Shown here: positions 56,083 to 64,000 of the stretch, one piece after another
How the letters are laid out: each line of letters starts with the position of its first letter
Numbering within the stretch: position 1 is the first letter of the stretch
Assembly (NCBI GenBank): GCA_016719755.1
Contig: JADJYM010000015.1
Span: 558,001-622,000 of the forward strand
Direction of reading: 5' to 3'
From: Novosphingobium sp.
GTDB taxonomy: Bacteria > Pseudomonadota > Alphaproteobacteria > Sphingomonadales > Sphingomonadaceae
Length of the DNA: 64,000 bases
Made by a program: the position numbers and the translations under genes
The notes under the pieces: model-generated
Told to the model about the DNA's origin: nothing
The model's input: only the letters and a program-made list of their open reading frames with translations
The model's database searches: none

Positions 56083-56910
56083 ATGAACCTTGCCCAGCCG
56101 GGACGGCAGCTCCTGCGGGAGCCGCTGGTCCATTTCCTCATCGCCGGTGCGGCGGTTTTCTGGCTGCTGTCGGGCCGCGCGCCGGACCTTGGCGAGCGCC
56201 GGATCGTGGTCAACGAACAGGTCGTTTCCGGCCTCGTCCAGCGCTGGACCGATACCTTTCGTCGTCCGCCCAGTCAGGACGAGATCGACGGCCTGATCCG
56301 CGACTATGTGCAGGACCAGGTCTATTACCGCGAGGCCCTGAGCCTGGGGCTGGACCAGGAGGACGAGGTCGTGGTGCGGCGGATGCGCCGCAAGATGGAA
56401 TCGCTCGCCGTCGCCGAGGCGGAAAGCGCCGAGCCGGGCGATGCTGTGCTGCAGGCCATGATCGACAAGGACCCGGCGCGTTACTCTGACGATGCCCGCA
56501 CCAGCTTCGACCAGATCTACCTCGGCGCGGACAATCCCGCCAACCGCGCCGCCGCCGATGCCGCGCTAACCCGCTTGCGCAAGGGAGAACAGGTGGCGGG
56601 GGTTGCCGCCCCCCTCCCGTCGCATCAGGACGAGGCTTCGGACGAGGCTATCGCGGGCACCTATGGCGACGAATTCGTGCTGGCTTTGCGCCGCACGCCG
56701 CCGGGGCAATGGGCCGGTCCAGTGGCCTCGGGTCTTGGTCTGCATCTCGTCCGGATTGCTGCCCGGACCGCCCCGACAAAGCCCAGCCTAGACAAGGTCC
56801 GCCAGCGCGTGACCAACGACTGGCGAGCCGCTGCTATAGCCAGGGCGCGCGACGAATCCTATCGCCGGATTCTGGAAGGCTACGACGTGGTGATCGTGCG
56901 GCCAAAATGA
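56083..56910 (+). CDS. Membrane-anchored parvulin-like peptidyl-prolyl isomerase
   Basis: A 275-residue protein with an N-terminal membrane anchor (about residues 17-33), a SurA-like helical region and a weak PpiC-type domain ('DDARTSFDQIYLG', 'GPVASGLGLHLVRIAAR'). It is a likely periplasmic folding helper. It lies between the DUF3604 genes and a HupE/UreJ-like gene, a grouping I recall from other proteobacteria, so it may chaperone those products. Its TGA overlaps the next ATG (ATGA). Confidence 0.8.
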   Translation: MNLAQPGRQLLREPLVHFLIAGAAVFWLLSGRAPDLGERRIVVNEQVVSGLVQRWTDTFRRPPSQDEIDGLIRDYVQDQVYYREALSLGLDQEDEVVVRRMRRKMESLAVAEAESAEPGDAVLQAMIDKDPARYSDDARTSFDQIYLGADNPANRAAADAALTRLRKGEQVAGVAAPLPSHQDEASDEAIAGTYGDEFVLALRRTPPGQWAGPVASGLGLHLVRIAARTAPTKPSLDKVRQRVTNDWRAAAIARARDESYRRILEGYDVVIVRPK

Positions 56911-57890
56911 CCCTGCTGCTGCGCCTGCTGCTTATGCTGGTGGCCTGTTGCGCCGCCCTGCCCGCCCACGCTGACGAACTGCGGCCGGGCTACCTGGAAC
57001 TGACCCAGAAGGACGCGCAGCACTGGCGCATGGTCTGGAAGGCCCCGGTGCTGGGTGGGTTGGCTACCCGCGCCCGTCCGGCTTTCCCGGAATTCTGCAC
57101 CCAGTCCCCGCCGGTCGCCCGATTGGAAGGTGCCGCGCTGGTGGCGGAGTCCACCCTCACCTGCAGCCGTGATCTGGCCGGTGCGCAAGTCGGTCTGGCC
57201 GGGATGGAGGCAACCTTTACCGACGCGCTGGTGCGGATCGCGCCGCTGGACCGGGCGATGCAGGCCGAGCGCCTGACCCGATCCAACACCATGGTCACCG
57301 TGGCCACAGTGCCCGATCGCTGGGAAGTTGCCCGCAGCTATACCGCACTGGGCGTGATCCACATTCTTGAAGGCTACGACCACCTGCTGTTCGTGATTGC
57401 ACTGGTCCTGCTGATCGGCAGACCGGTTGCCGTAATCAAGGCGGCAACCGCGTTCACCCTAGCCCACTCGATCACGCTGGCGGGAACGACGCTAGGCCTG
57501 TTCGGGCTTGCCCAGGCCCCGGTCGAGGCGCTGATCGCCCTCTCCATCGTGTTCCTCGCGGTCGAAATCGTGAAGCAGAAGCCCGGCGAACCGCGCCTCT
57601 CAGAGCGGGTGCCGTGGATGATCGCCTTCCTGTTCGGTCTGCTCCACGGTTTCGGCTTCGCGGGCGCCCTGCGCGAGATCGGCCTGCCGGACGGCGATGT
57701 GCCGGTGGCGCTGCTGACCTTCAATATCGGTGTCGAACTGGGGCAACTGGTCATCATCGCCGCGTGCCTCACCCTTCTGGCGCTGATACGTCGCCTGAAA
57801 CCGACCGCGCTGCGTCCCGCCACTCTGGCAGCGACCTATCTGATCGGTATCACCGCCAGCTTCTGGTTCATCGAACGGGTAACTGGCTGA
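56907..57890 (+). CDS. HupE/UreJ-family membrane protein
   Basis: A 327-residue protein: signal peptide (cleavage near 'AHADELRPG'), a periplasmic beta domain of about 120 residues, then about six helices carrying 'GVIHILEGYDHLLFV' and 'FGLLHGFGFAGAL', the HupE/UreJ_2 signatures. HupE/UreJ proteins are nickel or cobalt permeases, but this subgroup with an N-terminal domain is of unknown substrate. The histidine pairs could bind metal. Confidence 0.85.
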   Translation: MTLLLRLLLMLVACCAALPAHADELRPGYLELTQKDAQHWRMVWKAPVLGGLATRARPAFPEFCTQSPPVARLEGAALVAESTLTCSRDLAGAQVGLAGMEATFTDALVRIAPLDRAMQAERLTRSNTMVTVATVPDRWEVARSYTALGVIHILEGYDHLLFVIALVLLIGRPVAVIKAATAFTLAHSITLAGTTLGLFGLAQAPVEALIALSIVFLAVEIVKQKPGEPRLSERVPWMIAFLFGLLHGFGFAGALREIGLPDGDVPVALLTFNIGVELGQLVIIAACLTLLALIRRLKPTALRPATLAATYLIGITASFWFIERVTG

Positions 57891-57892
57891 CC

Positions 57893-58873
57893 GTGGCTGC
57901 GCCGTCCCGACTCTACGGGCTGGACGCGCTTCGCGGAATCGCCGCGCTGTGCGTAGTGGGGCTGCATGCCCACGCGATCTTCCCGTATTTCCCCGACGTG
58001 CTGGGCAAGGGCTACCTTGGCGTCGATTTCTTCCTGATGCTGTCCGGCTACCTGATGGCGCGCATCACCGAGCCACGGCTTGCCGCCGGGCTTACCGCAA
58101 CAAACTTCCTCAAGGCCCGTTACAAGCGGTTCTGGCCAACCGTCGCGTTTGGCTCGCTGATCGGCATTCCGTTCCTGTGGGTCCGGACCCAGGGCGATCC
58201 GCTGTGGTTCGGCGCGGCGCTGGGCGCAAACATGGCGCTCCTGCCCTTCCCCGCCGATCACCTGCTGTTCCCGCTGAACGTGCCGGCATGGACGATCTTC
58301 GCCGAGCTCGCCGCCAATGCCGTCCATGTGCTGTGGCTGCGCAGGGTGGGACTGCGCACGCTTGCCATCATCGGGCTGGCGCTCCTTGCGGCGACCTTGT
58401 GGAGCGGCATCGCCTATGGCTCGCTCGATTCAGGTGCGCGGCCATCGAACGCAGTCTACGGCTTGCCGCGCGTGTTCTTCGCCTATGTCCTTGGGATGCT
58501 GCTGTGGCGGTGCCGGGGTCTGCCGGAGCGTTTGCCGATGCCGGCCTGGCTGGCCCTGCCGGCAATGCCCATCGCCATGCTGCTGGCCTGGGCCATGGGA
58601 TGGCGCGGCTGGCCGTTTGATCTGATCTTCGTCACCGCGCTCTGCCCCTTGGTCATCGCCGGTGCGCTGCGGATCGCGCGCGATACCGCCCCTGCGCGTT
58701 TTTCGGCCGAGTTCTCGTTCCCGCTGTTTGCCGTGCACGTTCCCGTGCTTGAGGCTGTGCGAATGGCCGGATACGGGGTGCTGGTGGGCGTTCCGGCCGC
58801 TTTCGCCGTCACGCTCGCCTACCTGTGGTGGACAAACTGGCGCCGCCCGATAAGGCAGGCCGCATCAACCTGA
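57893..58873 (+). CDS. Acyltransferase 3-family membrane protein
   Basis: A 326-residue polytopic protein starting at GTG. 'YGLDALRGIAALCVVGLHAH' and 'GYLGVDFFLMLSGYLMAR' are the conserved acyltransferase-3 motifs (catalytic-type His in the first helix). Such proteins O-acylate envelope sugars. It follows the HupE/UreJ gene by two bases and precedes the hydratase by 11, so it seems part of the same transcript. Confidence 0.85.
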   Translation: MAAPSRLYGLDALRGIAALCVVGLHAHAIFPYFPDVLGKGYLGVDFFLMLSGYLMARITEPRLAAGLTATNFLKARYKRFWPTVAFGSLIGIPFLWVRTQGDPLWFGAALGANMALLPFPADHLLFPLNVPAWTIFAELAANAVHVLWLRRVGLRTLAIIGLALLAATLWSGIAYGSLDSGARPSNAVYGLPRVFFAYVLGMLLWRCRGLPERLPMPAWLALPAMPIAMLLAWAMGWRGWPFDLIFVTALCPLVIAGALRIARDTAPARFSAEFSFPLFAVHVPVLEAVRMAGYGVLVGVPAAFAVTLAYLWWTNWRRPIRQAAST

Positions 58874-58884
58874 GGAGAACCGCC

Positions 58885-59691
58885 GTGGACAGCCCCGTGC
58901 TCTACGAAGTCGACGCCCAGGGCATTGCCCTGCTGACCATCAACCGCCCCGAACTGCGCAACCCGATCTCTGACAGCGAAGTCGTCGAAGGTGTGCTTCA
59001 AGCGCTGGACCGGATCGAGGGTGATCCATCCGTGCGCGTTGCGATCCTGACCGGTGCGGGCAAGGCCTTCTCCTCTGGCGGCAACATCAACGCGATGAAG
59101 CCGGGCGGCGGCGGCCTGAACGATGGCCTGCCGGCGCGCACGCGCGGCAACTACAAGCGCGGCATTCAGCGGCTGCCGCTGGCCTTCGCGGCACTGGAAG
59201 TACCAGTCATCGCCGCTGTCAACGGCCCGGCGATCGGCGCGGGCCTTGACCTGGCCTGCATGTGCGATCTGCGGATCGCGGGTGAAAGCGCCAAGTTCGC
59301 GGAAAGCTTCGTCAAGCTGGGGATCATTCCCGGTGACGGCGGAGCCTGGCTGCTGCAACGCGTGATCGGCTTCTCCAAGGCGGCGGAACTTTCGCTGACC
59401 GGCGATACGATCGGTGCTGCCGAAGCCCTCGCCTGCGGCCTCGTCTCGCGCGTGGTTCCAGATGATCAACTGCTCGACGCGGCGCGCGAGCTGGCGGCGA
59501 AGATCGCTTCGAACCCGCCCTTCGCGGTGCGGATGACCAAGCGCCTGCTATGGGAAGCCCGCCGCGCGGACCTTGCCACCGTGCTGGAAATGTCAGCCGC
59601 GATGCAGGCCGTTTCGCACGCCACACAGGACCATGACGAGGCGGTTAACGCCTTCCTGGAAAAGAGAAATCCTGTCTTCAAGGGGGACTGA
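58885..59691 (+). CDS. Enoyl-CoA hydratase/isomerase family protein
   Basis: A 268-residue crotonase. Oxyanion-hole motifs are 'GAGKAFSSGGNI' and 'NGPAIGAGLDLACMCD', and the acidic residue region is 'KLGIIPGDGGAWLL'. The GTG start has an ideal TGAGGAGAAC ribosome-binding site. The exact substrate cannot be told. It ends 23 bases before the palindrome that precedes the riboflavin operon. Confidence 0.9.
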   Translation: MDSPVLYEVDAQGIALLTINRPELRNPISDSEVVEGVLQALDRIEGDPSVRVAILTGAGKAFSSGGNINAMKPGGGGLNDGLPARTRGNYKRGIQRLPLAFAALEVPVIAAVNGPAIGAGLDLACMCDLRIAGESAKFAESFVKLGIIPGDGGAWLLQRVIGFSKAAELSLTGDTIGAAEALACGLVSRVVPDDQLLDAARELAAKIASNPPFAVRMTKRLLWEARRADLATVLEMSAAMQAVSHATQDHDEAVNAFLEKRNPVFKGD

Positions 59692-59699
59692 ACACACCC

Positions 59700-59742
59700 G
59701 ATGTGATTCGCGTTGGAGTATCACATTATAATGTGATACTCC
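59700..59742. promoter_or_regulatory. 28-bp perfect palindrome and extra half-site before the riboflavin operon
   Basis: Bases 59715-59742 are a perfect 28-bp palindrome: GGAGTATCACATTA followed by its reverse complement, core TCACATT-AT-AATGTGA. A further half-site GATGTGAT lies at 59700-59707. The palindrome ends 7 bases before the ATG of the HTH-RibBX gene, so a bound protein would block transcription or initiation. The 58-base gap leaves no room for an FMN riboswitch. Confidence 0.85.
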
Positions 59743-59749
59743 CCGAATC

Positions 59750-61015
59750 ATGGATAAAAACATCATTGAGCGGGTTCGTCGGCTGGTTACCGATGGGGGC
59801 ATGTCGCGGTCGGGGCTGGCGCGGGCAGCGGGGCTGCATGCGAACACGCTGCGCGACTGCACGGACGAGGCCTGGAACCCTACTGCGGAAACTCTGCGCA
59901 AGCTCGAGCAGTTCCTGTGGGACAGCGACGAGGAGCCGGTCCTCGTCCCCATCGAGGAGATCATTGACGAGGCCCGCAATGGCCGGATGTTCATCCTGGT
60001 CGACGACGAGGACCGCGAGAACGAGGGCGATCTGGTGATCCCCGCACAGATGGCCACGCCCGACGCGGTCAACTTCATGGCCACCCATGGCCGAGGGCTG
60101 ATCTGCCTGACTCTGACCCGCCAGCGCACCGAACAACTCGGGCTGGAACTGATGAGCCGCAACAACGGCACCCGCCACGAAACCGCCTTCACCGTCTCGA
60201 TCGAGGCGCGCGAGGGGGTGACCACCGGCATTTCGGCCGGCGACCGCGCCCGCACCGTTGCCGTGGCGATCGATGCCGCCAAGGGCCGCGACGATATCGT
60301 CACACCCGGCCACGTCTTTCCGCTGATCGCCCGCGATGGCGGCGTGCTGGTCCGCGCCGGGCATACCGAGGCCTCGGTCGACATCTCCCGCCTCGCCGGC
60401 CTCAATCCCTCGGGCGTGATCTGCGAGATCATGAACGAGGACGGGACCATGGCGCGGATGGACGACCTCATCCCCTTCGCCCGCCGCCACGGCCTGAAGA
60501 TGGGCACGATCCGCGACCTGATCGAATACCGCCGCAAGCACGACCACCTGGTCGAGCGCGTGGCCGAAGTGCCGTTCGTTTCCGACTACGGCGGCGACTG
60601 GCGGCTGATTACCTATCGCAACAAGGTCGATGGCGCGAACAGCTTCGTGCTGCAAAAGGGCCAGATCGTCCCGGGTGAGGCGACCCTGGCGCGGGTCCAC
60701 ACGATCTCGATCCTCGATGACATGCTGGGCCAGCCTGGCCCGCGCAAGCGCACGCTCCAGCGCGCCATGGCCGAGATCGGGCGCGAGGGCAGCGGGCTGA
60801 TCGTCCTGCTGATCAACCCGACCGAGGCTGGCAGCAACGCGGGCAGTTCCACGGCCCCCGACATGGACCTGCGCTCCTATGGCATCGGCGCTCAGATCCT
60901 GGCGGACCTTGGCGTCCACGCGATGATCCTGCTGACCAATTCGCATCGCAACGTCGTCGCCATCGAAGGCTACGGCATCAACATCCTCGGCGAACGCGCC
61001 ATTCCTGCGGAGTAA
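59750..61015 (+). CDS. ribBX: XRE-type HTH fused to RibBX (DHBP synthase plus degenerate RibA domain)
   Basis: A 421-residue three-part protein. Residues about 18-55 are a helix-turn-helix ('MSRSGLARAAGLHANTL', 'WNPTAETLRKLEQFL'). Residues about 65-270 are 3,4-dihydroxy-2-butanone 4-phosphate synthase with the Mg/acidic motif DDEDRENEGD (85-94) and 'GHTEASVD'. The rest is GTP cyclohydrolase II-like ('YGIGAQILADLGV', 'LLTNS') but lacks the zinc cysteines and the 'QEGRxIGL' region, as in the RibBX variant. It should make the four-carbon precursor of riboflavin and may bind its own palindromic promoter. Confidence 0.9.
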   Translation: MDKNIIERVRRLVTDGGMSRSGLARAAGLHANTLRDCTDEAWNPTAETLRKLEQFLWDSDEEPVLVPIEEIIDEARNGRMFILVDDEDRENEGDLVIPAQMATPDAVNFMATHGRGLICLTLTRQRTEQLGLELMSRNNGTRHETAFTVSIEAREGVTTGISAGDRARTVAVAIDAAKGRDDIVTPGHVFPLIARDGGVLVRAGHTEASVDISRLAGLNPSGVICEIMNEDGTMARMDDLIPFARRHGLKMGTIRDLIEYRRKHDHLVERVAEVPFVSDYGGDWRLITYRNKVDGANSFVLQKGQIVPGEATLARVHTISILDDMLGQPGPRKRTLQRAMAEIGREGSGLIVLLINPTEAGSNAGSSTAPDMDLRSYGIGAQILADLGVHAMILLTNSHRNVVAIEGYGINILGERAIPAE

Positions 61016-61021
61016 GCCCAC

Positions 61022-61441
61022 ATGGCCCGTTTCCTTATCGTCGAAGCCCGGTTCTATGACCACCTCAACGACATGCTGGTCGAAGGCGCGCGCGCGGCGC
61101 TGAAAGCCGCCGGACACCAGGTGGACGTCATCACCGTCCCCGGCGCGCTCGAAATCCCTGGCGCCATCGCCCTGGCCGATCAGGCGCAGCTTTATGATGG
61201 CTATGTCGGCATCGGCGTGGTGATCCGGGGCGAAACCTATCATTTCGAGATCGTCGCTGGCGAAAGCGCGCGCGGGATCATGGCGCTGACCATGGATGGC
61301 ATCGCCATCGGCAACGGCATCCTGACAGTCGAAAACGAGGCTCAGGCCCTGGTCCGCGCCGACCCTGGCCAGAAGGACAAGGGCGGCGAAGCGGCCAAGG
61401 CGGCCATGGCCCTGCTCGCCCTGCGCGAGAAGTTCGCGTGA
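61022..61441 (+). CDS. ribH: 6,7-dimethyl-8-ribityllumazine synthase
   Basis: A 139-residue enzyme joining the RibB product to the pyrimidine to form lumazine. Motifs: '[11 protein letters not shown]', '[14 protein letters not shown]' (catalytic His), and '[13 protein letters not shown]'. The start is six bases after ribBX, and the stop overlaps the next gene's GTG. Confidence 0.95.
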   Translation: MARFLIVEARFYDHLNDMLVEGARAALKAAGHQVDVITVPGALEIPGAIALADQAQLYDGYVGIGVVIRGETYHFEIVAGESARGIMALTMDGIAIGNGILTVENEAQALVRADPGQKDKGGEAAKAAMALLALREKFA

Positions 61442-62361
61442 GCGGCCATCCGGCCATCGCCGGCCTGCGGCTGGTGCTGGGCGGAAACGTGTTCGGCATG
61501 ACCGCCGACCGCGACGCCAGCTTCGCCGTGCTCGACACGTTCTACGAGCTTGGCGGGCGGATGATCGACACCGCCGAAGGGTATTCGGCATGGGTTCCCG
61601 GCCACAAGGGCGGGGAATCCGAAACGATGATCGGGCTGTGGCTCGATGCCCGGGGCGTGCGCGCGGATATGCGGATCGCCACCAAGACCAACATGTACGG
61701 CAAGCCGGGGATGCTGGCGCCCGGCAAGCTGGCCGCGGCCCTCGACGGCTCGCTTGAGCGGCTGCGCACGGATTACGTCGATCTGTTCTATGCCCACCGC
61801 GATGATCCGCAGACCCCGCTGGATGAGGTGGCCGAAGGCTTCGACGCACTGGTCAAGGCAGGGAAAATCCGCTCCAGCGGGGCTTCGAACTTCACTGCGG
61901 AGCGTCTGGCAGCCTCACTCGATGCCGCCGCGCGGGTCGGCGCGACGCCCTACACCGCACTTCAGAACGAATATAACCTTGTGGCCCGCGATCAGTACGA
62001 AGGCGCGGTTCAGGACCTGTGCGTCAAGCGCGGTGTCATCATGCTGCCCTACTACGGACTGGCCTCGGGCTTCCTGACCGGCAAGTACCGCAGCGAGGCC
62101 GATCTTGCGGGCCGAGCGCGGGGCGAAAGCGTGCGGCGCTATCTGCAAACCGGTCAGGCCGCGCTGGCCACGCTCGATGCGGTGGCGGCGGAAACCGGGG
62201 CAACCCAGGCCCAGGTCGCGCTTGCATGGATCAATGCGAAGCCCGGAATCGGCGCGCCAATTGCCAGCGCGACCAGCGCGGAGCAGGTGCGCGAACTTTG
62301 CGGCGCGGCATCACTTGTCCTTCAACCCGAACAGGTTGCCCGGCTAGACGCCGCCCGTTGA
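61438..62361 (+). CDS. Aldo/keto reductase
   Basis: A 307-residue TIM-barrel NADPH oxidoreductase. The catalytic Asp-Tyr pair appears in '[11 protein letters not shown]', the Lys in 'IATKTNMYG', and the His in 'LFYAHRDDP'. It is coupled to ribH by a GTGA overlap, so its placement in the riboflavin operon is firm, but no riboflavin role is known for this family. Confidence 0.88.
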   Translation: MSGHPAIAGLRLVLGGNVFGMTADRDASFAVLDTFYELGGRMIDTAEGYSAWVPGHKGGESETMIGLWLDARGVRADMRIATKTNMYGKPGMLAPGKLAAALDGSLERLRTDYVDLFYAHRDDPQTPLDEVAEGFDALVKAGKIRSSGASNFTAERLAASLDAAARVGATPYTALQNEYNLVARDQYEGAVQDLCVKRGVIMLPYYGLASGFLTGKYRSEADLAGRARGESVRRYLQTGQAALATLDAVAAETGATQAQVALAWINAKPGIGAPIASATSAEQVRELCGAASLVLQPEQVARLDAAR

Positions 62362-62371
62362 GCGCCGTCTG

Positions 62372-63202
62372 GTGATCGATATTGCCGCCCTGCTGATGGT
62401 CGCCTCGGGGGCGATCCATGCGGTGGTCAATGCAGTATTGAAGTCCGGCGGCGACAAGATGTCGGGCCGGGCGCTGATCGATGGATTCAGTGCGCTGATC
62501 GTCGTCCCGCTGCTGTTCTTCGTGCCTTTTCCGCGCGAATCCCTGCCCTGGCTGGCGGGATCGATGCTGACCCACCTGTTCTACCTGCTGTGCCTGATCA
62601 AGGCCTTCGAGGCGGCGGACATGAGCGCGGTCTACCCGGTGATGCGCGGCAGCGCGCCGGTGATTGCCGCGCTTGTGGCGGTGCTGGCGTTTGGCGAGCC
62701 GATCACCTGGCCGGTGGCGGCGGGGGTGTTGCTGGTCAGCCTGGGCACGGTGGCGGTGGCCTGGTGGCATACCCCGGGCAGGCGCGCGCTGGGCTGGGCA
62801 CTGGCGACCGGGGCGATGACCGCGCTTTATACTGTGATCGACGCGCAAGGGGTGCGCGCCGCGCCTTCTGCGCTGTCCTATTTCGCGTGGTTTTTCTTTA
62901 CCTTGGGGCTGACCATCTCGGCCCTGTTCGCGGTCTGGCGCGGCCCCCGGTTCGTGCTGGCGGCGCGCTCGCAGTGGAAGCCCGGGCTGTTCGCGGGGGT
63001 GCTTTCGCTGGTCACTTACGGGATCGCGCTGCTCGCCTACCGGCTGGGCGACGTGCCGCGCCTTGCGGCGCTGCGCGAGACGTCGATCCTGTTCGGCGTG
63101 GCCATCGCGGCGCTCGTCCTGAAGGAGCGGGTCGGCCCGGCGCGACTGGCCGGTGCGGGCCTGATCGCCGTCGGCGCGGCGGTGCTTTTGACCGTGCATT
63201 GA
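62372..63202 (+). CDS. EamA-family (DMT) transporter
   Basis: A 276-residue membrane protein with about ten helices in two EamA repeats ('FEAADMSAVYPVMRGSAPVIAAL', 'RLGDVPRLAALRETSILFGV'). It starts with GTG 10 bases after the aldo/keto reductase. RibN-type riboflavin carriers of alphaproteobacteria are also EamA proteins, so a flavin transport role is a reasonable guess from operon context. Confidence 0.85.
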   Translation: MIDIAALLMVASGAIHAVVNAVLKSGGDKMSGRALIDGFSALIVVPLLFFVPFPRESLPWLAGSMLTHLFYLLCLIKAFEAADMSAVYPVMRGSAPVIAALVAVLAFGEPITWPVAAGVLLVSLGTVAVAWWHTPGRRALGWALATGAMTALYTVIDAQGVRAAPSALSYFAWFFFTLGLTISALFAVWRGPRFVLAARSQWKPGLFAGVLSLVTYGIALLAYRLGDVPRLAALRETSILFGVAIAALVLKERVGPARLAGAGLIAVGAAVLLTVH

Positions 63203-63333
63203 ACGGCATCAAGCGCCACCAAGCGGCTCACAGCGCCACCGAGCGGTGGAGTTAGGCAGGCAGACCACAGCCGAAAACGGCATCGATTCCGGTTCCCGAA
63301 CCTTTCCCATACCCAGATACAGGTTGGATTTCG

Positions 63334-63359
63334 ATCACATCGATCACATTGAAATGTGA
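63334..63359. promoter_or_regulatory. Second copy of the riboflavin-operon palindrome core
   Basis: TCACATT-GA-AATGTGA at 63344-63359 repeats the core of the palindrome at 59721-59736 with the same 2-base spacer. A neighbouring ATCACATC half-site lies at 63334-63341, as the upstream site also has. It lies between convergent genes, 141 bases after the transporter stop, so direct promoter control is not obvious. Confidence 0.55.
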
Positions 63360-63428
63360 AATTTGTTGGATTCGCTTCCGTTTTCCAACATTTGGCGCCC
63401 CCTCCCAGCGGGTGCGGAAAGACCTTTC

Positions 63429-63950
63429 CTACAGCGGTTTGCAGATGTTGGAACGCCGCGCCTGATCCGCAACCGCGAACAGCTCCGCCGTGGGTGCAAG
63501 CCGCCGGTCGAGGATCACGCCCCTGGCGAACTTCGCCCGGACCACCTGCTCACCGACCGGAACCGCCTGCCCCTCCTTCGCCAGGACAAAGCGGATGCCT
63601 TGCGGGTACTGGGCGGTGTCGAACACGGCGATATTGTCAGTCCGGGCGTCGAACACCGAGATCGAGACATAGCCCTGATCCGGCGATGGCGCGGCGCTGA
63701 CCAGCACCGGCCCGCGTGACAGGTCGTAGACGCAGCTGGCATAGGCCAGATCGGGCGACGGGCGAACCACGCCGCGCGATTTTTCGGTGGTGCGCGGGCC
63801 GAACTGGAAGCCGTTCACGATCTTGCCGTCCTGCGACATCTTGGTCAGCGCGACGTGCATGATCAGGCGCGGCGCGGCAACGATCGCGCCAAGGTGCCCG
63901 GCGGCGACCGCCAGCACAAAGGCCAGGGCGTACTTGACTGGCGCCTTCAT
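63429..63950 (-). CDS. DUF1254 domain-containing protein
   Basis: A 173-residue protein with an N-terminal membrane helix ('YALAFVLAVAAGHLGAIVAA') and a beta-rich periplasmic domain matching the short DUF1254 form ('RPSPDLAYASCVYDLSRGPV', 'YVSISVFDARTDNIAVFD'). In sphingomonads it often lies beside a DUF1214 gene, which would be just outside the window. The start at 63950 matches the family; five more codons are open upstream. Function unknown. Confidence 0.78.
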   Translation of the reverse strand: MKAPVKYALAFVLAVAAGHLGAIVAAPRLIMHVALTKMSQDGKIVNGFQFGPRTTEKSRGVVRPSPDLAYASCVYDLSRGPVLVSAAPSPDQGYVSISVFDARTDNIAVFDTAQYPQGIRFVLAKEGQAVPVGEQVVRAKFARGVILDRRLAPTAELFAVADQARRSNICKPL

Positions 63951-64000
63951 GCCCGGCCTCCGCAATCGAGCCGGCTGATCTTCGGCATCGGGATCGATCC

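Noticed and set aside
59692-59749. An FMN riboswitch before the riboflavin operon
   Set aside because: The gap is 58 bases and filled by the palindrome; none of the conserved RFN-element blocks is present.

Overview
The window comes from a high-G+C alphaproteobacterial chromosome, most likely Sphingomonadales (Novosphingobium/Sphingobium/Erythrobacter-like). The evidence is the family mix (DUF4139, a DOMON-like protein, spinster-type MFS carriers, RibBX, a PEP-CTERM protein, a LiuR-type MerR regulator), the codon use, and gene orders such as hisI / merR / acyl-CoA dehydrogenase and mreBCD-mrdA-rodA. This rests on protein family recognition only; no database search was possible.

Layout. 1-9.3 kb: the end of a DUF4139 gene, a DUF4349 lipoprotein, a MoxR ATPase / VWA pair, a LigB-type dioxygenase, an Amj-type lipid II flippase, and a minus-strand operon of DOMON-like protein, NamZ-type muramidase and MFS carrier. 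9.3-18.6 kb: tyrS, a PilZ protein, an MFS / cysK / dienelactone-hydrolase operon, acyl-CoA dehydrogenase with its MerR regulator and a LiuR-like site, hisI, comF and a methyltransferase. 18.6-29 kb: glyQ-glyS-ppdK (glyS carries a low-G+C internal patch), two TraB/GumN proteins, rplY, pth and a Tat-exported SDR. 29.4-31.4 kb: a PEP-CTERM gene behind a near-consensus sigma-54 promoter, facing a TPR lipoprotein. 31.5-40.9 kb: ychF, a MaoC dehydratase, mutL and the mreB-mreC-mreD-mrdA-rodA elongasome cluster; mrdA carries a one-base frameshift.

41.05-51.92 kb: a 10.8-kb genomic island in the 3' half of a tRNA-Lys(CTT) gene, bounded by identical 44-bp att repeats. It holds a decayed prophage (terS, terL, a tail-completion gene, remnants of a tail-assembly chaperone and a tape-measure gene, several small phage genes) and a stand-alone HsdR-N-type nuclease. 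I see no integrase, portal or capsid gene. A 2.7-kb block ('ROK kinase - TetR - TauD dioxygenase - MFS') sits inside the tape-measure gene between two identical 206-bp direct repeats.

52-64 kb: two tandem DUF3604 lipoproteins followed by a parvulin-like protein, a HupE/UreJ-like membrane protein, an acyltransferase and an enoyl-CoA hydratase. Next comes a riboflavin operon whose first gene encodes an XRE-type helix-turn-helix fused to RibB and a degenerate RibA domain, preceded by a perfect 28-bp palindrome. The operon continues with ribH, an aldo/keto reductase and an EamA transporter. The core of the palindrome recurs just after the operon. A DUF1254 gene lies at the right edge.

The most unusual items are the enzyme with its own DNA-binding domain and matching palindromes, the 206-bp repeat insertion in the prophage, the mosaic glyS, and the sigma-54-driven PEP-CTERM gene.
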